Below, piece by piece: positions 45,723 to 52,954 of a DNA stretch of 52,954 bases (its first letter is position 1; every line of letters begins with the position of its first letter). A program made the position numbers and the translations under genes. Origin of the DNA: Paludibacteraceae bacterium (GTDB lineage: Bacteria; Bacteroidota; Bacteroidia; Bacteroidales; Paludibacteraceae); the NCBI GenBank assembly GCA_024399545.1, contig JAKSNS010000015.1:1-52954 (forward strand), given 5' to 3'. The notes beneath the pieces were generated by a model. The model was not told the DNA's origin and searched no databases. It was given only the letters and a program-made list of their open reading frames with translations.

Positions 45723-46931
45723 ATGGAGAATGGGACTAAACAAACGGAACGGCTTTGGAATGCGAATTATAACCGTGTGATGGCTACCAATTTCGCACTC
45801 TTTTTCTCGTTTTATCTTCTCACCCCCCTTCTCCCATTATATCTTAGCGAGACCTACCACGCCACCAAAGATATGATAGGTTTTGTCCTCTCTGGATATA
45901 CGCTCGTTGCGCTTCTTATGCGTCCTTTCAGCGGTTTTCTTGTTGATTCTTTCCCTCGCAAGCGTGTCCTTCTCTGTTGCCTTTTCGCCTATTTCATCTT
46001 CGTTGGCGGTTATCTTGTAGCAGGCACTCTTGTCCTTTTTGCCGTCGTACGCACGCTCCATGGTGGTCCTTTTGGCGCATCTACTGTTGCCAACAGCACT
46101 ATGGCTATTGATGTCCTCCCGGCCTCACGTCGCAACGAGGGCATAGGCTTTTACGGTCTCAGCAACAACCTCGCCTCCGCCATCGCCCCTTCTGTCGGGA
46201 TATATATCTACCAACTGACGCATAACTTCGATTTCCTCTTTTGGATTGCCTTTATCGTTGCTGGCATAGGGCTTTTCCTTGCCTCACGCCTCAAGGTCAC
46301 TGACCGCACATTAATGCGCAACAAAAGCAAACTCTCGCTTGACCGTTTCTTCTTGGCTAAGGGTTGGTTTCTTGCCGCAAATATTGTCGTCTGCGGTTTT
46401 TGTTGGGGAATTATTGGCAACTATCTCGCCATTTACGGCAAGGAGCATCTTGGCATAACCAGTGGCACAGGCACCTTCTTCCTTCTATTGTCTATTGGCC
46501 TGATTACCTCTCGCCTTTGGGGCAGTAAATCCTTACGCGAGGGCAAACTGGTAAGCAATGCCTTTGAGGGTGTGTTGCTTTCAACAGCAGGTTATTTCAT
46601 CTTTATCGCTTGGCCTGGCATGGTAGGCTACTACGGTTCGGCCATCCTAATCGGGCTTGGCAACGGTCACATTTGGCCAGCCTTCCAGACTATGATTATC
46701 TCCATGGCGTCCCATAACCAACGTGGCACAGCCAACAGCACCATCCTCACCTCGTGGGATTTCGGTCTTGGAATGGGCGTACTTCTCGGCGGAGTTGTCG
46801 CCGAACATTACGGCTATGATACGACCTTTTGGATGATGGCAATAGCCCATCTCCTTTGTCTTGCCGTATTCATCTTCATCGTCCGTCCCTGCTACCGCAA
46901 ATACGCTCCCCAATCCACCCTCCCCAATTAA
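45723..46931 (+). CDS. Major facilitator superfamily transporter
   Basis: 402 aa with about 12 hydrophobic segments. The motif A region between TM2 and TM3 reads GFLVDSFPRKRVLLC, and GPFGASTVANSTMAIDVLPASRRNEGIGFYG follows, as in drug/sugar MFS exporters (the latter block is split by its loop). The substrate cannot be named. Last gene of the envelope run; no clear terminator is visible, and the large gene-free region follows. Confidence 0.9.
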   Translation: MENGTKQTERLWNANYNRVMATNFALFFSFYLLTPLLPLYLSETYHATKDMIGFVLSGYTLVALLMRPFSGFLVDSFPRKRVLLCCLFAYFIFVGGYLVAGTLVLFAVVRTLHGGPFGASTVANSTMAIDVLPASRRNEGIGFYGLSNNLASAIAPSVGIYIYQLTHNFDFLFWIAFIVAGIGLFLASRLKVTDRTLMRNKSKLSLDRFFLAKGWFLAANIVVCGFCWGIIGNYLAIYGKEHLGITSGTGTFFLLLSIGLITSRLWGSKSLREGKLVSNAFEGVLLSTAGYFIFIAWPGMVGYYGSAILIGLGNGHIWPAFQTMIISMASHNQRGTANSTILTSWDFGLGMGVLLGGVVAEHYGYDTTFWMMAIAHLLCLAVFIFIVRPCYRKYAPQSTLPN

Positions 46932-47008
46932 AATACTTTTTGCGAAGTTGCTGTCATGATACAGTGAGCGCATAATTATTTGTACACCGACAACAAAAAA
47001 CAGGAATA

Positions 47009-47079
47009 TGTTTATTTTATTAGGACGATGTCTATTTTATCAGGAAAATATTCAATAATCTGTCTATTTTTTTTCAGGA
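47009..47079 (+). repeat. Three direct repeats of a TGTCTATTTTATCAGGA motif
   Basis: Copies at 47009-47025 (TGTTTATTTTATTAGGA), 47029-47045 (TGTCTATTTTATCAGGA) and 47061-47079 (TGTCTATTTTTTTTCAGGA). Periods are 20 and 32 bp. They immediately precede the AATTGTAAC array. Confidence 0.85.
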
Positions 47080-47097
47080 AGAGACAGGGGGTAGGAG

Positions 47098-47571
47098 ATT
47101 TCTAATTGTAACCGTTTAATTGTAACTCAGGAGCTAAATAGTTGAGTATCAGGGGTAAATTTGGATAAAAAGGCGATAATTTAATTGTAACCAATTGTAA
47201 CTAATTGTAACTGCAAAATGAGGTGCGGAGAATGAAGGTGAAAATTGGTAGAAATTGGTGGGTGAAGAAAAACGGGAGGTGAAAATTTAACATTTCAAAT
47301 TCGGATTTTCGGGATTTGAGCTAACTTTGGGGTAGGTCAGGGGTTCGTTTGGGCTACGTCTTTTTTAAGGTCGGTTAAGTTTTATGCAACTAATGTTAAT
47401 TTGAGAATGTCGATTTTGGGATTTACGAAATTTTGCATATTTTATGAGAGTTGGGCGGTTACAATTGGTTACAATTAGTTACAATTAATTTTTGGCAGAT
47501 TTCGGAAGAATGGGTGTTGATAGACAGAGAGTTAGATGGTGGGTTACAATTAAACGGTTACAATTAGAAAT
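47098..47571. repeat. Mirror-symmetric array of ten AATTGTAAC nonamers (29-bp perfect outer inverted repeat)
   Basis: Plus-oriented copies start at 47104, 47118, 47183, 47193 and 47203. Minus-oriented copies (GTTACAATT) start at 47458, 47468, 47478, 47543 and 47557. Gaps read inwards are the same on both sides: starts 14 bp apart, a 56-bp spacer, then 10 and 10 bp. The outer 29 bp (47098-47126 and 47543-47571) are perfect inverted copies. The 56-bp spacers match only at about half of positions, so the nonamers are conserved while the DNA between them is not. Confidence 0.95.
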
Positions 47572-47734
47572 TTGCTATACACTTCTATTTGGCCATTAGC
47601 CGTTAGCCATTGGCTTTTGGCTGCGATTACAGGGGAGAGTTGTCTTGACTCTATAACTTTTTGAGTGGGTAAGTTCGCCTAAGCGGTTAGCAAGGAGCAT
47701 CTCAGCAAAAGAATTGTTTAGAGTCATAGTTCCC

Positions 47735-47774
47735 CTAGAACGCTGAGCTTTTCTATATGTTATAGAAGTTCTAG
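47735..47774. other. Interrupted stem-loop
   Basis: TTCTATA-TGT-TATAGAA (47751-47767) is extended, after a 9-nt one-sided bulge, by CTAGAAC (47735-47741) / GTTCTAG (47768-47774). No T-run follows. It may be a structured RNA or a decayed element end. Confidence 0.45.
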
Positions 47775-48330
47775 TCCTAGGAGATTGCATTAGCAGGATG
47801 GCTTAGCTGACGCATGCCACAGAAATGCGTTTTTTGATATTGCTAAGATAACAGGGTTTCCGCCCTGTCCAGGACTCTGCCGTTCTTTATATAAAATCGG
47901 CTGCTCTCAGCATAACTGAAGCAAGCTTCATTTCTGCTTTCGTTTGCACGATTTTTCAGAGCTTGTATGTAGTGATAACGCTATCCACATGAAACGCTAT
48001 AGAGCCAATAATTTATCATATTACCAATCGATTCGTTATATATTTTTCCTGAATTTCACTACAGTCCCTATAATAGGGCAGGTTTGTAATGCAATAGTTT
48101 AATAATCAGCGTTACTTGTCATTCTATATATTTTCATTGTCGCTGAAAACTATAGAGACTTCATTATGGTGATGTTCTGGATGGAAAGTGTTTTGAGAAC
48201 GCTTTTGAAATTCTCATGATTTTCTTTTGTCATGCGGTGAAAAAATAGTAATTTTGCCGCAAATTTTGCGGCATTATTGATTGTGTAATGCCGCACGAAA
48301 ACTCTATTCTGACAAATTGGGGGAAAAATT

Positions 48331-48360
48331 TTGTTTTTACAAAAAATCTTCGTAACTTTG
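48331..48360 (+). promoter_or_regulatory. hutU-hutH promoter
   Basis: TTG at 48331-48333, a 19-bp gap and TAACTTTG at 48353-48360, ~42 bp before the hutU ATG. Confidence 0.85.
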
Positions 48361-48402
48361 CAGCCGAATTTACAATAATAAAAACAATAACATAACAACT
48401 AT

Positions 48403-50400
48403 ATGGAATTAGATTTCAAAGCCGCAATACGTGAGGGTATTCCTGACGTGTTGCCACAGCCAAAGGCCTATGACCCAACGGTTAACCATGCTCCAAAGCG
48501 CAAGGAGATTCTGACTGACGATGAGAAGAAGCTTGCCCTTCGCAATGCTCTCCGCTATTTCCCAAAGAAACACCATGCAGAACTTGCAAAGGAGTTCAAG
48601 GAGGAGTTGCAGAAATACGGTCGTATCTACATGTACCGTCTGCGCCCTGACTACAAGATGTATGCACGTCACATTGACGAGTATCCACACAAGTCGCGTC
48701 AGGCTGCTGCCATCATGATGATGATACAGAACAACCTCGACCCTGCAGTTGCTCAGCACCCTCACGAGCTCATCACATACGGTGGCAATGGTGCAGTGTT
48801 CCAGAACTGGGCACAGTATCGCCTTGTGATGAAATACCTCTCAGAAATGACTGACGAGCAGACTCTCGTAATGTACTCTGGTCATCCTCTTGGACTTTTC
48901 CCTTCGCAGAAAGAGGCTCCACGCGTGGTTGTAACCAATGGTATGGTTATCCCTAACTACTCTAAGAAAGACGATTGGGAGCGTTATAACGCCCTTGGTG
49001 TCAGCCAGTATGGTCAGATGACCGCTGGTTCTTACATGTATATCGGTCCACAAGGTATCGTTCATGGCACGACAATCACAGTGATGAACGCTGCACGCAA
49101 GCACCTGAAACCAGGTGAGAAGGACTTCCGTGGTCAGATTTTCGTCAGCGCAGGTCTTGGTGGTATGTCGGGTGCTCAGCCTAAAGCTGCCGTTATCTCT
49201 GGCGTTGTGGGCGTTATCGCTGAAATCAACCCTAAGGCTGTCAACACCCGTTATACCCAGGGTTGGGTGAACGAGGTTTACGATGACCTTGACAAACTCA
49301 TTCCTCGTATGCTTGAGGCTTCTCGCAATAAAGAGGCTGTCTCTATCGCATATCAGGGTAACGTAGTTGACCTCTGGGAGCGTCTCGCAAAAGACGGTAT
49401 TGAGGTTAACCTCGGTTCTGACCAGACCTCACTCCACAACCCATGGGCAGGCGGTTACTATCCTGTAGGTTACACTTTTGAGGAGTCTAACCGTATGATG
49501 GCTGAAGAGCCAGAGAAATTCCAGCAAGCTGTCCAGGCTACTCTCCGCCGTCACGTTGCAGCAATCAACAAACTGACTGCAAAGGGCATGTACTTCTTCG
49601 ACTATGGCAATGCCTTCCTGCTTGAGTCTTCGCGTGCAGGTGCTGATGTTATGGCTGCTAATGGAAAATTCCGTTATCCTTCATACGTTCAGGACATCAT
49701 GGGCCCTATGTTCTTCGATTATGGCTTTGGTCCTTTCCGTTGGGCTTGTACTTCGTGTGACCCTAAAGACCTTGCAGTTACGGATAGACTTGCTACTGAG
49801 GTTCTTGAGGAAATCCGTAAGACCGCTCCTCAGGAGATTATCGGTCAGTTGGACGACAATATCCACTGGATCAAGGAGGCTCAGAAGAACAACCTCGTTG
49901 TCGGTTCTCAGGCTCGTATCCTCTATGCAGATGCTGAAGGCCGTATGAAGATTGCCCAGGCATTCAACAAGGCAGTTGCCTCTGGTGAGATTTCTGCCCC
50001 TGTAGTCCTCGGTCGTGACCACCATGACGTTTCGGGTACTGACTCTCCATTCCGCGAGACTTCAAACATCTACGATGGTTCTCAGTTCTGCGCTGATATG
50101 GCTGTCCAGAACTGCATTGGCGACTCGTTCCGTGGTGCAACATGGGTATCTATCCACAATGGTGGTGGTGTAGGTTGGGGCGAAGTAATCAACGGCGGCT
50201 TTGGCATGGTCGTTGACGGCACTGCTGAATGCTCTCGTCGCATTGACAACATGCTCCTTTGGGACGTGAACAACGGTATTGCACGTCGTTCGTGGGCGCG
50301 CAACGAAGGCGCAATGTTCGCCATCCAGCGTGAGATGGAACGTACCCCAGGCCTTGTCGTTACAATGCCAAATCTTGTAGATGATGATATTCTAAACTAA
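48403..50400 (+). CDS. hutU: Urocanate hydratase (long form)
   Basis: 665 aa, the longer Bacteroidetes-type form (E. coli-group enzymes are ~555). It converts urocanate to imidazolone propionate using tightly bound NAD as an electrophile. Conserved blocks: LITYGGNGAVFQNWAQYRLV near the N-terminus, GLGGMSGAQPKAAVISG (NAD-binding), the FRWACTSCDPKDL region with the family Cys, and HNGGGVGWGEVINGGFGMVV. Second step of histidine degradation. Followed 8 bp later by hutH; hutI and the formimino-transfer genes are absent here. Confidence 0.96.
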   Translation: MELDFKAAIREGIPDVLPQPKAYDPTVNHAPKRKEILTDDEKKLALRNALRYFPKKHHAELAKEFKEELQKYGRIYMYRLRPDYKMYARHIDEYPHKSRQAAAIMMMIQNNLDPAVAQHPHELITYGGNGAVFQNWAQYRLVMKYLSEMTDEQTLVMYSGHPLGLFPSQKEAPRVVVTNGMVIPNYSKKDDWERYNALGVSQYGQMTAGSYMYIGPQGIVHGTTITVMNAARKHLKPGEKDFRGQIFVSAGLGGMSGAQPKAAVISGVVGVIAEINPKAVNTRYTQGWVNEVYDDLDKLIPRMLEASRNKEAVSIAYQGNVVDLWERLAKDGIEVNLGSDQTSLHNPWAGGYYPVGYTFEESNRMMAEEPEKFQQAVQATLRRHVAAINKLTAKGMYFFDYGNAFLLESSRAGADVMAANGKFRYPSYVQDIMGPMFFDYGFGPFRWACTSCDPKDLAVTDRLATEVLEEIRKTAPQEIIGQLDDNIHWIKEAQKNNLVVGSQARILYADAEGRMKIAQAFNKAVASGEISAPVVLGRDHHDVSGTDSPFRETSNIYDGSQFCADMAVQNCIGDSFRGATWVSIHNGGGVGWGEVINGGFGMVVDGTAECSRRIDNMLLWDVNNGIARRSWARNEGAMFAIQREMERTPGLVVTMPNLVDDDILN

Positions 50401-50408
50401 TTATAATT

Positions 50409-51890
50409 ATGAAATATACAATAACTGATAAAATCTCAATCGAAGATATCAAATCTATTATCTTCGAGAACCGCCAGATTGAACTCTCAAAAGAGTCTGT
50501 GGCGCGCATTCAGAAATGCCGTGACTATCTCGACAACAAGATGAAGACTCAGAAGGAGCCAATCTATGGTGTCACAACCGGTTTTGGTTCACTCTGCAAC
50601 ATCTCTGTTGGTGCTGACGAACTCTCTCAACTTCAGAAAAACCTCGTTATGAGCCACTCTTGCGGTACTGGCGATCCTGTTGACCAGGAAATAATCCGCA
50701 TAATCATGCTGCTCAAGATTCAGTCTTTGCAGTATGGCTATTCTGGCTGTCAGGTTGTCACTGTTCAGCGTCTTGCCGACATGTTCAACAACAACGTGAT
50801 ACCTGTCGTATATCAGAATGGTTCGCTTGGCGCATCAGGCGACCTTGCTCCACTTGCACACATGTCTTTGCCATTGCTTGGTCTTGGCGAGGTATATTTC
50901 GAGGGCAAGAAAGTTGCTGCTGCCGAGGTTAACAAGAAATTCGGCTGGGAGCCTATCACACTTCAGTCAAAGGAGGGTCTCGCACTCTTGAACGGCACAC
51001 AGTTCATGGCTGCTCACGCAACATGGGCACTCATTAAGGCTGAGGAACTCAGCAAGGCTGCCGACACTATCGGTGGTGTATCTCTCGACGCATTCGACGG
51101 ACGTATCGAACCATTCACTTACGAGGTTCACGCCATCCGTCCTCACAACGGTCAGCTTGCAACGGCAGAGCGCATCCGCAACCTTATGAAAGGTTCTGAG
51201 ATTATCGCACGTCCTAAGAAGCATGTCCAGGACCCATATTCATTCCGCTGCATGCCACAGGTTCACGGTGCTTCGAAAGACGCCATCGCTTACGTTAAGT
51301 CTGTTGTAACTACAGAAATAAACTCTGCTACCGACAACCCAACGGTTGTTCCAGACAGCGATATGGTAATCTCAGCAGGTAACTTCCACGGTCAGCCATT
51401 GGCAATCGTGATGGACTTCCTTGCAATCGCACTTGCAGAACTTGGTTCTATCTCTTGCCAGCGCATCAACCAGCTTATCAGCGGCAAGCGTGAGTTGCCT
51501 TCGTTCCTCGTTGCAAAACCAGGACTCAACTCAGGCTTCATGATTCCTCAATATACTGCCGCTTCAATCGTAAGCCAATCCAAAGGTCTCTGTATGCCGG
51601 CATCTGTTGACTCTATCGAGTCTTCGCAAGGTCAGGAAGACCATGTATCCATGGGTGCAAACGCAGCAACGAAACTTATCCGTGTAGCCCTCAACACTGA
51701 GCGTGTTCTTGGCATAGAGCTCTTCAATGCAGCACAGGCACTTGAGTTCCGTCGCCCAATGAAATCTTCCGCAGAAATCGAGACTCTCGTTGCAGACTAC
51801 CGCAAGGTTGTTCCATTCATCGAGAACGACGAGGTTATGTATCCACACATAGCCGACTCTATAGAGTTCATCCGTCGCAAATTCAACTAA
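50409..51890 (+). CDS. hutH: Histidine ammonia-lyase
   Basis: 493 aa, standard. It deaminates histidine to urocanate. The MIO prosthetic group forms from Ala-Ser-Gly in GSLGASGDLAPLAHMSLP. Other family blocks: YGVTTGFGSL near the N-terminus, NGTQFMAAHATWAL and QDPYSFRCMPQVHG, then QGQEDHVSMGANAA. A co-transcribed pair with hutU, ended by a strong terminator. Confidence 0.97.
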   Translation: MKYTITDKISIEDIKSIIFENRQIELSKESVARIQKCRDYLDNKMKTQKEPIYGVTTGFGSLCNISVGADELSQLQKNLVMSHSCGTGDPVDQEIIRIIMLLKIQSLQYGYSGCQVVTVQRLADMFNNNVIPVVYQNGSLGASGDLAPLAHMSLPLLGLGEVYFEGKKVAAAEVNKKFGWEPITLQSKEGLALLNGTQFMAAHATWALIKAEELSKAADTIGGVSLDAFDGRIEPFTYEVHAIRPHNGQLATAERIRNLMKGSEIIARPKKHVQDPYSFRCMPQVHGASKDAIAYVKSVVTTEINSATDNPTVVPDSDMVISAGNFHGQPLAIVMDFLAIALAELGSISCQRINQLISGKRELPSFLVAKPGLNSGFMIPQYTAASIVSQSKGLCMPASVDSIESSQGQEDHVSMGANAATKLIRVALNTERVLGIELFNAAQALEFRRPMKSSAEIETLVADYRKVVPFIENDEVMYPHIADSIEFIRRKFN

Positions 51891-51896
51891 TAACAG

Positions 51897-51938
51897 AAAA
51901 AGCGGGTTAGCCACGAAAATGCCAACCCGCTTTTTGTT
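51897..51938 (+). terminator. hutH terminator
   Basis: AAAAAGCGGGTT / AACCCGCTTTTT stem, with further pairing towards the loop (GCC..GC) and a T-rich tail. Almost symmetric, so it can also act on the minus strand. Confidence 0.9.
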
Positions 51939-51976
51939 TTATCCAGTAAAAACAGAGCTTGTTCCTTCTCTGAAGC

Positions 51977-52744
51977 ATGAAAAGAATACTCATCATCCTG
52001 CCTTTCATTGCCTTGGTATTGACATCTTGCCTTGACATAGACGAACCCTCTTACTCCTCTTCGATGACTGTCAAGGTCGGTGATTTATCATTCGAAATGA
52101 TATACGTCAAAGGTGGCACATTCACTATGGGTGCTTACGATAGTCAACTGCTGTACGCAAGGAAAGATGAAAAACCAGCACACAAGGTAACGCTTGGCGC
52201 ATTCTACATTTGCAAGACCGAAATCACGGCGGCTGTTTGGAATGCCGTTATGAATGACAACCTTCCTGGAGGCAACAACTTCCTTCCTGCCGCAGGCGTT
52301 TCATACAATCGCCTTGACTCTTTCATCACTACCCTCAGTCGGAAAACAGGCTACGTCTTTGCCCTTCCTACCGAAGCGCAATGGGAATACGCTGCACGTG
52401 GTGGCAATGACTCAGGCAAATTCCTTTACTCAGGGTCTGACATAATAGATAATGTGGCTGTTTATGATACGGTAATGCCTTTCCCTGTTGGCAGACTTGG
52501 AGCGAACGCACTTGGACTTAATGATATGTCTGGTAATGTTGCCGAATGGTGCTATGATTGGTATGACAAATATTCTGATGCCGACCAGAATATACCTTAC
52601 GGGCCTGAGTCTGGCACCTATCGCGTCGTCCGTGGTGGCTCTTATCTCTCCTCCCCAGACGATTGCAGAGTCTCCGCACGTTCATTCGCATCCCCAGACT
52701 CAGTCTCCCCTACCATTGGTTTTCGTTTGATTGCCTATCCTTGA
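51977..52744 (+). CDS. SUMF1/FGE-domain lipoprotein
   Basis: 255 aa. Lipoprotein signal (MKRILIILPFIALVLTSC, Cys18). The rest is one formylglycine-generating-enzyme-like domain: EMIYVKGGTFTMGAYDS, ICKTEITAAVWNAVM, ALPTEAQWEYAARGG, NDMSGNVAEWCYDWY and RVVRGGSYLSSPDDCRVSAR. Many Bacteroidetes lipoproteins use this fold without sulfatase-maturing activity. I do not see the full active-site Cys pair of true FGE in its usual context, so catalysis is doubtful. No sulfatase is nearby. Confidence 0.88.
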   Translation: MKRILIILPFIALVLTSCLDIDEPSYSSSMTVKVGDLSFEMIYVKGGTFTMGAYDSQLLYARKDEKPAHKVTLGAFYICKTEITAAVWNAVMNDNLPGGNNFLPAAGVSYNRLDSFITTLSRKTGYVFALPTEAQWEYAARGGNDSGKFLYSGSDIIDNVAVYDTVMPFPVGRLGANALGLNDMSGNVAEWCYDWYDKYSDADQNIPYGPESGTYRVVRGGSYLSSPDDCRVSARSFASPDSVSPTIGFRLIAYP

Positions 52745-52828
52745 CGATATTCAATCCTTTCATAATCAGTGTTATATATCCAAGCAACATTTTATAGCCA
52801 TATTGTATTAAAAAAAATCCCCAAAAGC

Positions 52829-52859
52829 TTGGATATTTCCGAAAAAGTTCGTACCTTTG
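52829..52859 (+). promoter_or_regulatory. Promoter of the terminal tRNA
   Basis: TTG at 52829-52831, a 20-bp gap and TACCTTTG at 52852-52859, ~40 bp before the tRNA start. Confidence 0.75.
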
Positions 52860-52900
52860 CACTCGCTTTCCCAACGAGGCTTATGCCTCTATGAAGCACT

Positions 52901-52954
52901 GGTCTCATAGCTCAGTTGGTTAGTAGCACCTGACTCATAATCAGGGGGTCCTAG
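52901..52954 (+). tRNA. tRNA-Met(CAT), 3' truncated by the window end
   Basis: Acceptor GGTCTCA, TA, D-arm, anticodon stem CCTGA/TCAGG with loop CTCATAA (anticodon CAT), then variable loop and the start of the T-arm at the edge. It resembles the elongator tRNA-Met, although tRNA-Ile2 (lysidine) also has a CAT anticodon. The D-arm reads GGTTAGTAGC, one base longer than the usual GGTTAGAGC, which weakens the D-stem to three pairs. Confidence 0.8.

Larger units (their letters stand above)
46932..48402. other. 1.47-kb gene-free region with ordered repeat arrays
   Basis: No convincing gene on either strand. In order: three TGTCTATTTTATCAGGA-like direct repeats (47009-47079); the mirror-symmetric AATTGTAAC array (47098-47571); GCCATTAGCCGTTAGCCATTG-type words near 47593; an interrupted stem at 47735-47774; a relative of the 10-kb palindromic repeats (47850-48060); then the hutU promoter. 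The open frame at 47596-47790 (minus) shows no family features and is not called. Confidence 0.75.

Noticed and set aside
47322-47329. A TAACTTTG box in the core of the nonamer array
   Set aside because: There is no TTG at the required distance and no gene follows, so it is not reported as a promoter.
47596-47790. A 64-codon minus-strand frame in the gene-free region
   Set aside because: It is short, has no promoter or family motif, and includes GCCATTAGCC-type repeat sequence. It is more likely chance or a decayed fragment.
47980-47990. DnaA-box-like CTATCCACA near the nonamer array, hinting at a replication origin
   Set aside because: A single imperfect box, with no dnaA, dnaN or gidA genes nearby; not enough for an origin call.
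48150-48398. An 82-codon minus-strand frame upstream of hutU
   Set aside because: It overlies the hutU promoter and reads AT-rich DNA as Phe/Lys/Asn runs.

Overview
The window is 53 kb of a Bacteroidales-type chromosome, probably Prevotella/Bacteroides-like. The evidence is the recurrent Bacteroidetes promoter (a TTG or TTTG -33 element, about 19-20 bp, then TAnnTTTG), the near absence of Shine-Dalgarno sequences, and lineage-typical genes: a large type II-C Cas9, DUF4294, DUF5606, the GGGtGRT protein, an OstA-like LptA relative, an EF-G2 paralogue and a long-form urocanate hydratase. No species call is possible from the sequence alone.

Layout. (1) 1-10.6 kb is a complete type II-C CRISPR-Cas locus. 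It has 37 identical 47-nt repeats with 29-30-nt spacers, open at the left window edge, then cas2, cas1 and cas9 on the minus strand, overlapping by ATGA. A tracrRNA that I located by anti-repeat complementarity lies on the plus strand just beyond the cas9 start. Next come a repeat-rich gap and a Bro-N/DinD-like gene. cas9 and the Bro-N gene each lie behind the same exact 42-bp promoter block. (2) 10.7-19.7 kb (minus) is a tight six-gene run: htpG, an M48 peptidase, secA, DUF2400, a NifU-like scaffold and GGGtGRT. (3) 19.7-26.4 kb holds a secreted TPR protein, an acyl-CoA synthetase, a plus-strand HAD phosphatase/hexapeptide acyltransferase fusion, DUF4294, a lipoprotein lytic transglycosylase and an A-type flavoprotein. 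(4) 26.6-30.8 kb (plus) holds trmD, ttcA-like, serS and radA. (5) 31-37.5 kb holds EF-G2 with an altered GTPase centre, a sugar epimerase, DUF5606, tRNA-Lys(CTT), a secreted orphan and gpmI. (6) 37.5-46.9 kb is an envelope-biogenesis run: a PpiC/SurA-type chaperone, SurA, OstA-like, Usp, LysM plus periplasmic-binding, an outer-membrane barrel and an MFS transporter. (7) 46.9-48.4 kb has no genes but is highly structured. (8) 48.4-52.9 kb holds hutU, hutH, a SUMF1-type lipoprotein and the start of a tRNA-Met.

Most protein genes are ordinary housekeeping genes. The unusual signals are non-coding. First, ten copies of the nonamer AATTGTAAC are arranged 5+5 with mirror-exact spacing over 462 bp at 47.1-47.6 kb. 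Second, the CRISPR repeat has -33/-7 promoter geometry. Third, the predicted cas9 transcript runs antisense through the whole tracrRNA. Fourth, the cas9 promoter block is duplicated in front of the Bro-N gene. Among proteins, the HAD-acyltransferase fusion and the EF-G2 with substituted catalytic residues stand out.
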